A stretch of DNA of 64,000 nt from Pseudomonas sp. LP_7_YM (GCF_004364435.1 NZ_SOCT01000001.1:186001-250000), one strand, 5' to 3'; numbered from the stretch's first letter, positions 8,861-18,302 are shown. Program-made: numbers and translations. Notes: generated by a model from the letters alone, not told the origin.

Positions 8861-9943
8861 ATGAGCAAGCAGATTCTGATTCTCCCTGGCGATGGCATCG
8901 GTCCGGAAATCATGACCGAAGCGGTCAAAGTGCTGAAAATGGCCAACGACAAGTTTCAGCTCGATTTCGAGTTGAGCCACGACGTCATCGGCGGTGCGGC
9001 CATCGACACGCACGGCGTGCCACTGGCGGATGAAACCCTGGACCGTGCCCGTGCGGCCGACGCAGTATTGCTGGGCGCCGTGGGCGGCCCGAAATGGGAC
9101 ACCATCGAGCGTGACATTCGTCCTGAACGCGGTCTATTGAAAATCCGTTCGCAACTGGGCCTGTTTGCCAACCTGCGTCCGGCGATTCTCTATCCGCAAC
9201 TGGCCGATGCCTCCAGCCTCAAACCCGAGATCGTCGCGGGTCTGGACATCCTCATTGTTCGTGAGCTGACCGGTGGTATTTACTTCGGCGCGCCGCGTGG
9301 CACGCGCCAGATGGAAAACGGCGAGCGTCAGTCCTACGATACCTTGCCGTACAGCGAGAGCGAGATCCGCCGCATTGCCCGCGTCGGTTTCGACATGGCG
9401 CGTGTGCGCGACAAAAAACTGTGCTCGGTGGACAAGGCCAACGTGCTGGCCTCCAGTCAGTTGTGGCGCGAAGTGGTCGAGCAAGTCGCCAAGGATTATC
9501 CGGACGTCGAGCTGAGCCACATGTACGTCGACAACGCTGCCATGCAGCTGGTCCGTGCGCCGAAGCAGTTCGACGTCATAGTCACGGACAACATGTTTGG
9601 CGACATCCTGTCCGACGAAGCGTCAATGCTTACCGGCTCCATCGGCATGTTGCCGTCGGCGTCGCTGGATTCGAACAACAAGGGCATGTACGAGCCTTGT
9701 CATGGGTCGGCTCCGGACATTGCCGGCAAAGGCGTCGCTAACCCGCTGGCGACCATTTTGTCGGTGTCGATGATGCTGCGTTACAGCTTCAATCAACACA
9801 CGGCGGCGGACGCTATCGAGAAGGCCGTAAGCCTGGTGCTGGACCAGGGCCTGCGCACCGGTGACATCTGGTCCGACGGCAATGTCAGAGTCGGGACTCA
9901 AGAAATGGGTGATGCCGTAGTCGCCGCGCTGAGCAATCTGTAA
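8861..9943 (+). CDS. leuB: 3-isopropylmalate dehydrogenase
   Basis: NAD-dependent oxidative decarboxylation of 3-isopropylmalate to 2-oxoisocaproate, the third leucine-specific step. 360 residues. It begins [31 protein letters not shown] and [13 protein letters not shown] are substrate-site blocks, and [20 protein letters not shown] and [19 protein letters not shown] are the conserved metal- and NAD-binding regions. GAGGACCCTT precedes the ATG. asd follows 81 bp later on the same strand. Confidence 0.98.
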   Translation: MSKQILILPGDGIGPEIMTEAVKVLKMANDKFQLDFELSHDVIGGAAIDTHGVPLADETLDRARAADAVLLGAVGGPKWDTIERDIRPERGLLKIRSQLGLFANLRPAILYPQLADASSLKPEIVAGLDILIVRELTGGIYFGAPRGTRQMENGERQSYDTLPYSESEIRRIARVGFDMARVRDKKLCSVDKANVLASSQLWREVVEQVAKDYPDVELSHMYVDNAAMQLVRAPKQFDVIVTDNMFGDILSDEASMLTGSIGMLPSASLDSNNKGMYEPCHGSAPDIAGKGVANPLATILSVSMMLRYSFNQHTAADAIEKAVSLVLDQGLRTGDIWSDGNVRVGTQEMGDAVVAALSNL

Positions 9944-9949
9944 TATCTC

Positions 9950-10010
9950 GGGCCCACTGCTGCAAGATCGAGTCGAAAGACTCTCTGCGCGAAGGGCCCC
10001 ACTTTTAATT
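9950..10010 (+). terminator. possible terminator/leader hairpin between leuB and asd
   Basis: GGGCCC at 9950-9955 can pair with GGGCCC at 9994-9999, enclosing the GNRA-capped hairpin GAGTC-GAAA-GACTC (9970-9983). A weak T-rich tail (CTTTTAATT) follows. It is weaker than the other terminators in the window and may only attenuate. Confidence 0.4.
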
Positions 10011-10024
10011 AAGGTGTAGTTGCG

Positions 10025-11137
10025 ATGAAACGTGTAGGTCTGGTCGGTTGGCGCGGTATGGTTGGTTCCGTGCTCATGCAGCGCATGCTGCAAGAGCAGG
10101 ATTTCGATCTCATTGAGCCGGTTTTTTTCACCACTTCCAACGTCGGCGGACAAGGTCCGTCGGTGGGCAAGGACATTGCGCCGCTGAAGGATGCGTACAG
10201 CATCGATGAGCTCAAGACCCTGGACGTGGTGCTGACCTGCCAGGGCGGCGACTACACCAGAGAGGTGTTCCCGAAACTGCGTGAAGCGGGCTGGCAGGGC
10301 TACTGGATCGACGCGGCGTCTTCGCTGCGCATGCAGGACGACGCGGTGATCGTTCTCGATCCGGTCAACCGCAAGGTCATTGACCAGCAACTGGACGCCG
10401 GCACCAAAAACTTCATCGGCGGCAACTGCACCGTCAGCCTGATGCTGATGGGCCTGGGCGGGCTGTTCGAGGCCGGTCTGGTGGAGTGGATGAACGTCAT
10501 GACGTATCAGGCAGCCTCCGGGGCCGGCGCGCAGAACATGCGTGAGTTGATCAAGCAGATGGGCGCTATCAACGCGTCGGTCGCCGACGAGTTGGCCAAC
10601 CCGGCCAGCGCCATTCTGGACATCGATCGCAAAGTGGCCGAAGCCATGCGCGGCGAAAGCTTTCCGACCGAAAACTTCGGTGTGCCACTGGCTGGCAGCC
10701 TGATTCCCTGGATTGACAAGGAACTGCCCAACGGTCAGAGCCGCGAGGAATGGAAAGGGCAGGCGGAGACCAACAAGATTCTGGGTCGCTTCCACCGTCC
10801 GATTCCGGTGGACGGCATCTGTGTGCGCATCGGCGCCATGCGGTGCCACAGCCAGGCGCTGACCATCAAATTGAACAAGGATGTGCCGATTGCCGACATC
10901 GAAGGCATGATCAGTCAGCACAACCCTTGGGTGAAGCTGGTACCGAACAATCGTGAGGCCAGTATCAAAGAGCTGAGCCCGACTGCGGTCACCGGTACGC
11001 TGAATGTTCCGGTGGGTCGTCTGCGCAAGCTGAACATGGGGTCGCAGTACCTGGGCGCATTCACTGTGGGTGACCAGCTGTTGTGGGGCGCGGCCGAACC
11101 GTTGCGCCGTATGTTGCGGATTTTGCTGGAGCGCTGA
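10025..11137 (+). CDS. asd: aspartate-semialdehyde dehydrogenase
   Basis: Reduces aspartyl-4-phosphate to aspartate semialdehyde for lysine/diaminopimelate, threonine and methionine synthesis. 370 residues. It starts [18 protein letters not shown], the NADP-binding motif. The catalytic Cys lies in [17 protein letters not shown], and the His-containing segment is [32 protein letters not shown] precedes the ATG. A strong terminator follows directly, so this is the last gene of the leu-asd cluster. In P. aeruginosa fimV follows asd; here the dgo genes do. Confidence 0.98.
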   Translation: MKRVGLVGWRGMVGSVLMQRMLQEQDFDLIEPVFFTTSNVGGQGPSVGKDIAPLKDAYSIDELKTLDVVLTCQGGDYTREVFPKLREAGWQGYWIDAASSLRMQDDAVIVLDPVNRKVIDQQLDAGTKNFIGGNCTVSLMLMGLGGLFEAGLVEWMNVMTYQAASGAGAQNMRELIKQMGAINASVADELANPASAILDIDRKVAEAMRGESFPTENFGVPLAGSLIPWIDKELPNGQSREEWKGQAETNKILGRFHRPIPVDGICVRIGAMRCHSQALTIKLNKDVPIADIEGMISQHNPWVKLVPNNREASIKELSPTAVTGTLNVPVGRLRKLNMGSQYLGAFTVGDQLLWGAAEPLRRMLRILLER

Positions 11138-11161
11138 TCCAGCGTTGTCGCCAGAAATAAG

Positions 11162-11188
11162 AAAACCGCCTCAAGAGGCGGTTTTTTT
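11162..11188 (+). terminator. terminator of asd
   Basis: AAAACCGCCTC (11162-11172) pairs with GAGGCGG (11175-11181) around a two-base apex, followed by a run of seven T. Canonical intrinsic terminator. Confidence 0.95.
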
Positions 11189-11316
11189 ATGGAAGTATTG
11201 GAGTGTTCCGGAGGCGCTGATATGGAATCTGCCCGACGGAGAAGCGTCTCGCTTGCCGCGGATTGACGCCTGCATCCACGTCGTGTTCGGCGGCGCCTGG
11301 GCTGGCATGGCAAACC

Positions 11317-11592
11317 TCAAAAGCGAGATGAAAAGCTGCGCAATTTAAAAGGTTCGTCGCACTCCCTGTGGGAGACGCCGGAGGTTACGACGGCAGCGAA
11401 CGCGGTGTATCCGGCATCCATCCGTAGCTGACCCACCGCTTTGGCTTTCGCTGGCGCCGCTGTGCCCCTGCAGATTCGACGGTGCATCGGATTTGGCATC
11501 CATGCCCGCACACGCTCAACCCCATCCCGGCCCGCTTCCAACGCCGAGTGCATGACCAATGGCCGGAGACTGTTAACCATGAGTACGTCCAT
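11317..11592 (-). CDS. possible 91-residue hypothetical protein or repeat-derived frame
   Basis: This is the only frame of note in the 569-bp gap between asd and dgoK. The product begins MDVLMVNSLRPLVMHSALEA and is rich in Arg, Ala and Met, with no domain, signal peptide or membrane segment that I recognise. No convincing ribosome site precedes it. Composition (SHRECDEPFKLRSFSSRF near the C-terminus) suggests a spurious frame laid over an intergenic repeat rather than a real gene. It is listed so that the gap is accounted for. Confidence 0.15.
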   Translation of the reverse strand: MDVLMVNSLRPLVMHSALEAGRDGVERVRAWMPNPMHRRICRGTAAPAKAKAVGQLRMDAGYTAFAAVVTSGVSHRECDEPFKLRSFSSRF

Positions 11593-11610
11593 TACAAATC
11601 ACCTAAATCC

Positions 11611-11639
11611 CAATATATGAACATGAAAATTACATATTG
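11611..11639 (+). promoter_or_regulatory. candidate operator upstream of dgoK
   Basis: CAATATATG (11611-11619) and CATATTG (11633-11639) form an interrupted palindrome in an A/T-rich block 68 bp before dgoK. The operon's own IclR regulator is the obvious candidate ligand. The dyad is seen; the pairing with that regulator is inferred. Confidence 0.4.
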
Positions 11640-11706
11640 AGATGTCGGAGCGTTCAGGTTTATAGTTCGCCTTGCATTCACTCCTCAACAACAATCAGGT
11701 GAAGCC

Positions 11707-12723
11707 ATGCAGGCGCAATTGATCGCGCTCGACTGGGGAACGACGTCCCTTCGCGCGTATCGACTCGGTGACCAGGGCCGGGTACTGGAACACCGCTCGC
11801 TCGACGCGGGCATCATGCAGTTGCCTACGACGCCGCGATCCATTGCCGGACAGCGGTGTTGCGACGGCTTCGAACTGGCTTTCGACGAAGCCTGTGGCGA
11901 TTGGCTCGACGCCGAACCTGAACTTCCGGTCATTGCCTGTGGCATGGTGGGCAGCGCGCAAGGCTGGCGTGAGGCTGTGTATCAGGAAACGCCCGCCAGC
12001 GTTGGCGCGCTCAGCAGCGCGCTGGTGACGGTACGTAGCCTGCGTGGGATTGATGTGCATATTGTCCCGGGTGTACTGCAACGTTCCGAGCTGCCCAACG
12101 TCATGCGCGGCGAAGAAACACAAGTCCTCGGTATCCTCAGTTCCTTGCCCGCCAGCGAAACCCGTAAACCCCTGCTGATTGGTCTGCCTGGCAGCCATTC
12201 GAAGTGGGTGAGGGCGCAGGACGGCCGTATCGTGCATTTCGACACCTTCATGACAGGCGAGGTCTACGCCGCGTTGTCCAGCCACACCATCCTCGGTCGT
12301 ACGCTGCAACGCGGTGATGCATTCGATTCGGCGGCGTTTGATCGCGGCGTCGGCGTTGCCCGCTTGCCTCAGGGGGCGGCGGGCCCGCTGTCGACCATCT
12401 TCAGCACCCGGACGCTGGGCCTGACCGGCGTGCTGTCCGGTGCTGCACAGGCCGATTATCTGTCCGGCCTGCTGATCGGCCACGAAATCGCGGCGCTTGT
12501 CCAATTGCTCAAACAGACCGAAACCGCTTTGCCTGCGGTGATCCTGATCGGTAGCGGCCCATTGCTCGAGCGTTATCAGCGTGCACTGGATGCCAGCGGC
12601 TTCCCGCAGATCACTATCGCCGAGCAAGCCACCGAGCGTGGCCTGTGGCAGGTCGCGGTGCAGGCCGGTCTGATCTCATCCTCCTCTACGGCCGATTCAC
12701 GGCCCCTTCATGTCGAGAACTGA
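11707..12723 (+). CDS. dgoK: 2-dehydro-3-deoxygalactonokinase
   Basis: Phosphorylates 2-dehydro-3-deoxygalactonate (KDGal) with ATP, the second enzymatic step of the De Ley-Doudoroff galactonate route. 338 residues, slightly longer than the E. coli enzyme. The N-terminus has the sugar-kinase phosphate-1 motif IALDWGTTSLRAYRL, and GLPGSHSKWV and FMTGEVYAALSSHTILG are DgoK-family segments. AGGTGAAGCC precedes the ATG. The end overlaps the annotated dgoA start by 14 bp, so the two are translationally linked. Confidence 0.95.
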   Translation: MQAQLIALDWGTTSLRAYRLGDQGRVLEHRSLDAGIMQLPTTPRSIAGQRCCDGFELAFDEACGDWLDAEPELPVIACGMVGSAQGWREAVYQETPASVGALSSALVTVRSLRGIDVHIVPGVLQRSELPNVMRGEETQVLGILSSLPASETRKPLLIGLPGSHSKWVRAQDGRIVHFDTFMTGEVYAALSSHTILGRTLQRGDAFDSAAFDRGVGVARLPQGAAGPLSTIFSTRTLGLTGVLSGAAQADYLSGLLIGHEIAALVQLLKQTETALPAVILIGSGPLLERYQRALDASGFPQITIAEQATERGLWQVAVQAGLISSSSTADSRPLHVEN

Positions 12724-13357
12724 AATGCTCAAACAAGCCCTCGCGCAAAACGGCCTGGTCGCCATCCTGCGTGGCCTGCGCCCCGAAGAAGCGCCTGCAA
12801 TTGGCGACGTTCTGTACACCGCAGGTTTTCGCGTCATCGAAGTGCCGCTCAACTCTCCACAGCCGTACGACAGTATCCGTCTGCTGCGTCAGAGCTTGCC
12901 TGCTGATTGTCTGATCGGTGCCGGCACCGTGCTGACCACAGAGCAGGTGCGTCACGTGAAGGAGGCGGGCGGGCAGGTCATCGTCATGCCCCACAGCGAT
13001 CCTGAAGTATTGCGTGCCGCCAAGGCCGAGGGCTTGCTGCTTTCACCGGGGGTAGCGACGCCAACAGAAGCCTTTGCGGCGCTGGCCAATGGCGCCGATG
13101 TGCTGAAGATGTTCCCTGCTGAGCAAATGGGGCCTGCCGTGGTCAAGGCCTGGCTGGCGGTGTTGCCGACAGGCACGGCGCTGCTGCCCGTCGGAGGCAT
13201 CACCCCGGACAACATGAAGGTGTTCCTTGATGCGGGCGTACGCGGCTTCGGTCTGGGCTCGGGCCTGTTCAAGCCTGGCATGAGCGCCGACGATGTGGCT
13301 GAGCGGGCCAAGGCCTATGTGGCTGCCTGGAATCAGTACCGCCCTGCGAGTGCATAG
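12710..13357 (+). CDS. dgoA: 2-dehydro-3-deoxy-6-phosphogalactonate aldolase
   Basis: Class I (Schiff-base) aldolase that splits KDPGal to pyruvate and glyceraldehyde 3-phosphate. 215 residues in a single KDPG/KDPGal aldolase barrel. [12 protein letters not shown] and [11 protein letters not shown] are family signatures; the Lys in LKMFP is the usual Schiff-base residue. [16 protein letters not shown] is the phosphate-binding end. The ATG at 12710 lies inside dgoK; an alternative ATG at 12725 just after the dgoK stop would give a protein five residues shorter. It lacks the dehydratase domain that some annotations fuse under the name dgoA. Confidence 0.93.
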   Translation: MSRTEMLKQALAQNGLVAILRGLRPEEAPAIGDVLYTAGFRVIEVPLNSPQPYDSIRLLRQSLPADCLIGAGTVLTTEQVRHVKEAGGQVIVMPHSDPEVLRAAKAEGLLLSPGVATPTEAFAALANGADVLKMFPAEQMGPAVVKAWLAVLPTGTALLPVGGITPDNMKVFLDAGVRGFGLGSGLFKPGMSADDVAERAKAYVAAWNQYRPASA

Positions 13358-13406
13358 TCCGAGTGAGATCTTTAGAGCCGTCCACGACGCGCCGTTATTG
13401 AAAAAC

Positions 13407-13434
13407 CGTCTTCGAACAAGCGTCTTCGAACAAG
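13407..13434 (+). repeat. 14-bp perfect tandem duplication before dgoD
   Basis: CGTCTTCGAACAAG occurs at 13407-13420 and immediately again at 13421-13434. It lies between the dgoA stop and the dgoD start, ending directly before the probable ribosome site GAGAGATATGAG. Confidence 0.95.
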
Positions 13435-13445
13435 AGAGATATGAG

Positions 13446-14594
13446 ATGAAAATCACCAAACTCACGACCTTCATCGTGCCGCCGCGCTGGTGCTTTCTGA
13501 AGGTGGAAACCGATCAGGGCGTCACCGGCTGGGGCGAGCCTGTGGTCGAGGGCCGCGCGCACACGGTCGCCGCTGCCGTGGAAGAGCTGTCCGACTACCT
13601 GATCGGAAAAGACCCGCGCAACATCGAAGACATCTGGACCGTGCTCTATCGCGGCGGTTTCTACCGCGGCGGTGCGATCCACATGAGCGCATTGGCCGGC
13701 ATCGACCAGGCCCTGTGGGACATCAAAGGCAAGGCGCTGGGGGTTTCGGTCAGCGACCTGCTGGGCGGGCAGGTGCGTGACAAGATTCGTGTGTACTCGT
13801 GGATCGGCGGCGACCGCCCGGCCGACACTGCACGGGCCGCCCAGGAGGCGGTCTCCCGTGGTTTTACCGCCGTGAAGATGAACGGCACCGAAGAACTGCA
13901 GTTCCTCGACACCTTTGAAAAAGTCGATCTGGCCTTGGCCAACGTCGCGGCTGTGCGTGACGCGGTCGGCCCCAACGTCGGCATCGGCGTTGACTTCCAT
14001 GGCCGGGTGCATAAACCCATGGCCAAGGTGCTGATGAAGGAGCTGGACCCGTACAAGCTGATGTTCATCGAAGAACCGGTGCTCAGCGAGAATTACGAAG
14101 CGCTCAAGGAGCTGGCGCCGTTGACCAGCACGCCGATTGCGCTGGGCGAACGCCTGTTCTCGCGCTGGGATTTCAAGCGTGTATTGAGTGAAGGCTACGT
14201 CGACATCATCCAGCCCGACGCCTCTCACGCGGGCGGCATCACCGAAACGCGCAAGATCGCCAACATGGCCGAAGCCTACGACGTGGCGCTGGCCCTGCAT
14301 TGCCCGCTGGGGCCGATCGCCCTCGCCGCGTGCCTGCAACTGGATGCGGTCTGTTACAACGCCTTCATTCAGGAGCAGAGCCTGGGCATTCACTACAACG
14401 AGAGCAACGACCTGCTCGACTACATCAAAAATCCCGAAGTTTTCGACTATGACAAAGGCATGGTGAAGATCCCTAACGGTCCTGGCCTGGGGATCGAGAT
14501 CAACGAGGAGTACGTCAAGGAGCGCGCGGCCATCGGGCATCGCTGGCGTAACCCGATCTGGCGGCATGCCGATGGCAGTTTCGCCGAGTGGTGA
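13446..14594 (+). CDS. dgoD: D-galactonate dehydratase
   Basis: Enolase-superfamily enzyme that dehydrates D-galactonate to KDGal, the first step of the pathway. The ATG at 13446 gives 382 residues, the same as E. coli DgoD; the longer upstream frame runs into dgoA and is not used. Catalytic-type His residues are visible in [11 protein letters not shown] and [13 protein letters not shown]. Acidic metal ligands are expected in the barrel strands, including FIEEPV. The C-terminal [19 protein letters not shown] is characteristic of this family. Confidence 0.96.
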   Translation: MKITKLTTFIVPPRWCFLKVETDQGVTGWGEPVVEGRAHTVAAAVEELSDYLIGKDPRNIEDIWTVLYRGGFYRGGAIHMSALAGIDQALWDIKGKALGVSVSDLLGGQVRDKIRVYSWIGGDRPADTARAAQEAVSRGFTAVKMNGTEELQFLDTFEKVDLALANVAAVRDAVGPNVGIGVDFHGRVHKPMAKVLMKELDPYKLMFIEEPVLSENYEALKELAPLTSTPIALGERLFSRWDFKRVLSEGYVDIIQPDASHAGGITETRKIANMAEAYDVALALHCPLGPIALAACLQLDAVCYNAFIQEQSLGIHYNESNDLLDYIKNPEVFDYDKGMVKIPNGPGLGIEINEEYVKERAAIGHRWRNPIWRHADGSFAEW

Positions 14595-14617
14595 TTTGAA
14601 CCCCGGGCCAGTTCGAC

Positions 14618-14728
14618 AATGATCGTTTCCATGCTCCGCGTGGGAACGCATCCACCGACGCTCGGCGTCGTCTATGTCGGAGGCAGAGCGTGCGGGACGG
14701 CATTCCCACGCGCAGCGGGGGAATGATC
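14618..14728. repeat. REPIN-like pair of REP palindromes
   Basis: Two inverted REP copies face each other. The left arm (14618-14650) holds a GTGGGAACG core, and the right arm (14701-14728) holds CATTCCCACG followed by GGGGGAATGATC. Between them lies the perfect hairpin CGACGC-TCG-GCGTCG (14656-14670). This arrangement matches the REPINs scattered through Pseudomonas chromosomes. It lies within the dgo operon, between dgoD and the transporter. No RAYT transposase gene is in the window. Confidence 0.8.
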
Positions 14729-14783
14729 AAGAAAAAAGACACACGACCTTAGACCTCAGACAACCATAAAAAGAGGCACTCCC

Positions 14784-16097
14784 ATGCGCACACAGACCTT
14801 GCCGGAGGCGCGAGCGATCACGGCCACGCCGACCCGCAAACGCTTTTTTATCATGGTGCTGCTGTTCATCACCGTGGTCATCAACTACCTGGACCGCAGT
14901 AACCTTTCCATCGCCGCCCCTGCGCTGACCAGCGAGCTGGGTATTGATCCGGTGCATGTCGGCCTGGTGTTCTCGGCATTCGGCTGGACCTACGCCGCCA
15001 TGCAATTGCCGGGTGGCTGGCTGGTGGATCGCGTGCCACCGCGCATTCTTTACACCGTGGCGCTGGCACTGTGGTCAGTGGCGACCATCTTTCTCGGCTT
15101 CGTCGGCAGCTTCATCGGCTTGTTCCTTCTGCGCATGGCCGTGGGCGCGTTAGAGGCGCCGGCCTATCCCATCAACAGCCGAGTGGTCACGGCCTGGTTC
15201 CCTGAAAAGGAGCGAGCCACTGCGGTCGGTTTCTACACCTCCGGGCAGTTTGTCGGGCTGGCCTTTCTCACACCTGTGCTGGCCTGGCTGCAGGCTTCGT
15301 TCGGCTGGCACATGGTCTTTGTTGCCACCGGTGGCGTGGGTGTCATCTGGGCGGCGATCTGGTACATGGTTTATCGCGAACCGCGGGATTTCAAAGGCGT
15401 GAATCAGGGCGAAATCGACCTGATCAAGGAGGGCGGCGGCCTGGTCGACATTCAGAGCGACACGGTCAAACAGAAGGGCGGATTCAGCTGGCAGGACCTG
15501 GGCATCGTGCTGAGCAAGCGCAAACTGTGGGGTATCTACCTGGGCCAGTTTTGCCTGAACTCGACCCTGTGGTTTTTCCTTACCTGGTTCCCGACCTATC
15601 TGGTGAAGTACCGCGGTATGGATTTCATCAAATCCGGCCTGCTGGCCTCGTTACCCTTTTTGGCGGCCTTTGTTGGCGTGCTGTGCTCAGGCTTCTTCTC
15701 GGACTGGCTGATTCGTCGCGGCCATACGATAGGCTTTGCGCGCAAACTGCCGATCATTGCCGGGCTGTTGATTTCGACCTCGATCATTGGCGCCAACTAC
15801 GTCGAGTCCACCCCGCTGGTCATTGCGTTTCTGGCTTTGGCATTCTTTGGCAACGGTCTGGCGTCGATTACCTGGTCGCTGGTTTCAACGCTGGCTCCCG
15901 CGCGTTTGCTGGGCCTGACGGGGGGCACTTTCAACCTGATCGGTAACCTGGCTGCCATCGCTACGCCCATCGTCATCGGCTTGCTTGCATCCGGGGAGTC
16001 CTTCGCTCCGGCGATCACCTACATCGCCGTGCTGGCGTTACTCGGCGCGCTGTCCTACATCCTGTTGGTGGGCAAGGTCGAGCGGATCGAACTGTAA
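14784..16097 (+). CDS. dgoT: MFS transporter, probable D-galactonate:proton symporter
   Basis: 437 residues, 12 predicted membrane segments. The N-terminal signature FITVVINYLDRSNLSIAAP and EAPAYPINSRVVTAWFPEKE are typical of the anion:cation symporter (ACS) branch of the major facilitator superfamily, which includes DgoT, GudP and glucarate carriers. Position in the dgo cassette makes galactonate the likely substrate; sequence alone would allow other sugar acids. The REPIN separates it from dgoD, so it may be expressed at a different level. Confidence 0.85.
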   Translation: MRTQTLPEARAITATPTRKRFFIMVLLFITVVINYLDRSNLSIAAPALTSELGIDPVHVGLVFSAFGWTYAAMQLPGGWLVDRVPPRILYTVALALWSVATIFLGFVGSFIGLFLLRMAVGALEAPAYPINSRVVTAWFPEKERATAVGFYTSGQFVGLAFLTPVLAWLQASFGWHMVFVATGGVGVIWAAIWYMVYREPRDFKGVNQGEIDLIKEGGGLVDIQSDTVKQKGGFSWQDLGIVLSKRKLWGIYLGQFCLNSTLWFFLTWFPTYLVKYRGMDFIKSGLLASLPFLAAFVGVLCSGFFSDWLIRRGHTIGFARKLPIIAGLLISTSIIGANYVESTPLVIAFLALAFFGNGLASITWSLVSTLAPARLLGLTGGTFNLIGNLAAIATPIVIGLLASGESFAPAITYIAVLALLGALSYILLVGKVERIEL

Positions 16098-16113
16098 CCC
16101 TTGGCCTGCAAAG

Positions 16114-16145
16114 AGCTGGCGACGATAATGCCGCCAGCTTTCTGA
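16114..16145 (+). terminator. weak terminator-like stem between transporter and IclR gene
   Basis: AGCTGGCG (16114-16121) pairs perfectly with CGCCAGCT (16132-16139), followed by TTTCTG. The stem is good but the T-tract is short, so it probably gives partial termination or mRNA 3' protection. Confidence 0.45.
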
Positions 16146-16161
16146 TTCGATAAGGCGTGAT

Positions 16162-16968
16162 ATGCAAGACACTACCGACACCCCAGGCGTGACGGGCAAA
16201 CACGCCGCGCCCACCGGCACACAAACCCTGTTGCGCGGCCTGGGCGTGGTGCAGGCAGTGGCCAGCGGCGCTCGCGATCTCAAGGCAATCGCGCGGTTGA
16301 TCGGCACCACTCGCAGCACGACCCATCGGCTCGCCAGTTGCCTGGTGGAAGAGCGTTACCTGCGTATTTTGCCGCAGGTCGGCTATCTGTTGGGCCCCAA
16401 GCTGATCGAACTGGGATTTCAAGCCAGGGAAGAGTTGCCGCTGGCGATGCTGGCCCGGCCGTTTCTCGACGAGTTGTCAGCGCTCACCGGCGATACCGTG
16501 CATCTGGCCGTGCGTGACGGCGATGAGGTGCTGTACCTGCACAAGAACCCGGGCCGCAACGGTCCGGAAATGCGTTCGCGAGTGGGCCATCGCATGCCAC
16601 TGGCGCGCACCGGAATCGGCAAAGCGCTGTTACTGGACAGCCCGGAGAGCGAATGGCGGCGGCTGTATGACCTCAGCGTGCCGGACGTTGCGAGACACCC
16701 GCTCTGGCCCGCCCATCAGGAGCAGACCTGGGAGCAGGTGCGTGAGCGTATGCACGAGTACGTGAAGGGCGGCCATGCCTTCGATCTGGAGGACAACGAG
16801 CCTTCGATCCGTTGCGTGGCGGCGCCGATTCGCGATGCCAGCAAACGCATCGTCGCCGGGATCAGCATCGCCAGTACCGTGCCTTATATGCCGCTGGAAA
16901 AGATGGCCGAGCTGGTGCCTGTGATCAAGGAGACCGCGGCGCGGTTGTCGGCAGAGCTTGGGGGATAG
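16162..16968 (+). CDS. IclR-family transcriptional regulator of the dgo cassette
   Basis: 268 residues. An N-terminal winged HTH (about 20-80; DLKAIARLIGTTRSTTHRL is the helix-turn-helix) is followed by an IclR effector domain (about 95-265; VGHRMPLARTGIGKALL and SIASTVPYMPLEKM). It lies 64 bp after the transporter, as the last gene of the cluster. E. coli uses a GntR-type DgoR for galactonate; here an IclR protein occupies that role by position. The dyad at 11611-11639 is a possible target. Confidence 0.9.
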   Translation: MQDTTDTPGVTGKHAAPTGTQTLLRGLGVVQAVASGARDLKAIARLIGTTRSTTHRLASCLVEERYLRILPQVGYLLGPKLIELGFQAREELPLAMLARPFLDELSALTGDTVHLAVRDGDEVLYLHKNPGRNGPEMRSRVGHRMPLARTGIGKALLLDSPESEWRRLYDLSVPDVARHPLWPAHQEQTWEQVRERMHEYVKGGHAFDLEDNEPSIRCVAAPIRDASKRIVAGISIASTVPYMPLEKMAELVPVIKETAARLSAELGG

Positions 16969-17009
16969 GGCGAACGTTTGCGGCGCGGATCGGCTCCGTA
17001 CCGCACAGC

Positions 17010-17064
17010 CTGTGGGATAGAATCAATTCGGCCCCACAGAAATCGCCCCGCAATAAGCGGGGCG
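17010..17064. terminator. bidirectional terminator preceded by a degenerate REP-like dyad
   Basis: CGCCCCGC (17044-17051) pairs with GCGGGGCG (17057-17064) between the convergent IclR and alcohol dehydrogenase genes. On the minus strand the stem is followed by ATTTCTG. Just before it, CTGTGGG (17010-17016) and CCCACAG (17033-17039) form a second perfect dyad resembling the ends of the GTGGGAGC REP family. Confidence 0.65.
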
Positions 17065-17072
17065 GTCCGCAA

Positions 17073-18125
17073 TCAGGCCTTGAGCGTCGCCATATCGATC
17101 ACGAAACGGTATTTCACGTCTCCGGCGATCATGCGGGTGTAGGCTTCGTTGATGTTCTTGATATCGAGCATCTCGATGTCGCAGCTGATGTCGTGCTCGG
17201 CGCAGAAATCCAGCACTTCCTGGGTTTCTGCGATGCCGCCAATCAACGAACCGGCCAGCACGCGGCGCTTCATGACCAGGTTAGCGGCGTGCAGTGCCGG
17301 ATCCACCGGTTCGATCAGACCCACCAGAATGTGTACGCCGTCGAAACGCAGGGTTTCCAGGTAGGGATTCAGGTCATGCTGCACCGGAATGGTGTCCAGC
17401 AGGAAGTCAAAGCGACCGGCTGCGGCTTTCATCTGCGCGGCATCGGTGGATACGACCACATGATCGGCACCTTGACGGCGAGCCTCTTCGGCCTTACTCG
17501 CCGAACGGGTGAACAGGGTGACTTCTGCGCCCATTGCTTTGGCGAACTTGATGCCCATGTGGCCCAGGCCGCCCATGCCCAGTACACCCACCTTGTGCCC
17601 GGCCTTGACGCCAAAATGCTTCAGAGGGGAGTAGGTGGTGATGCCGGCGCAGAGAATCGGCGCAGCGGCGGCCAGATTCAGCTTCTCGGGAATGCGCACC
17701 ACGAAATGCTCGCTGACCACGATGCTGTTGGAGTAGCCGCCCATGGTATTGGTACCGTCGACACGGTCCGGCGTGGCATAGGTCATGGTCGGACCTTCCA
17801 GGCAGTACTGTTCAAGGTCTGCAGCGCAGGCTTCGCAATGACGGCAGGAGTCGACCATGCAGCCGACACCGACCAGATCACCGACTGTGTGCCGGGTAAC
17901 ATTGGCGCCGACTTCGGTGACCTTACCAACGATTTCGTGGCCAGGCATCAACGGGTAGACGGCGATACCCCATTCGTTGCGTGCCTGGTGAATGTCGGAG
18001 TGGCAAACGCCGCAGTAAAGGATATCGATGGCCACATCGTCCGGACGCGGAGTGCGACGATTGAACGTCATGGGGGCGAGGGGGGCAGTGGCCGATTGAG
18101 CGGCATAACCGATGGCTGTGTACAT
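17073..18125 (-). CDS. zinc-dependent NADP alcohol/aldehyde dehydrogenase (YahK/CAD type)
   Basis: 350 residues of the medium-chain dehydrogenase/reductase family, cinnamyl-alcohol-dehydrogenase group. The catalytic zinc site is in YCGVCHSDIHQARNEWG and MPGHEIVGKV. The structural zinc cysteines are in CRHCEACAADLEQYC. The Rossmann motif is VGVLGMGGLGHMGIKFAKAMG. The start at 18125 is preceded by GCGAGG; the frame extends 17 codons further upstream without support. Members reduce a wide range of aldehydes with NADPH. It is divergent from an AraC regulator that probably controls it. Confidence 0.92.
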   Translation of the reverse strand: MYTAIGYAAQSATAPLAPMTFNRRTPRPDDVAIDILYCGVCHSDIHQARNEWGIAVYPLMPGHEIVGKVTEVGANVTRHTVGDLVGVGCMVDSCRHCEACAADLEQYCLEGPTMTYATPDRVDGTNTMGGYSNSIVVSEHFVVRIPEKLNLAAAAPILCAGITTYSPLKHFGVKAGHKVGVLGMGGLGHMGIKFAKAMGAEVTLFTRSASKAEEARRQGADHVVVSTDAAQMKAAAGRFDFLLDTIPVQHDLNPYLETLRFDGVHILVGLIEPVDPALHAANLVMKRRVLAGSLIGGIAETQEVLDFCAEHDISCDIEMLDIKNINEAYTRMIAGDVKYRFVIDMATLKA

Positions 18126-18302
18126 ATGAAACCTCGCAAAGACGATACAGGTGAGGCGGAGCATTCTGCGCAGCAAGTTCGTTTCCGGCCATGACCATTC
18201 CTCCGTGTGTCATGCCTAATCCTCCGAAAAATCTTCATCGGCTACTGCAGCGTGCCTTGGATCTGCGATGATTGCGGTGTCTAATCCTCTGTCCGGTTGC
18301 CC

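Noticed and set aside
16812..18194. 460-codon plus frame across the IclR end and the alcohol dehydrogenase
   Set aside because: It overlaps a terminator and is antisense to a clear zinc dehydrogenase gene. Its product has no recognisable fold.
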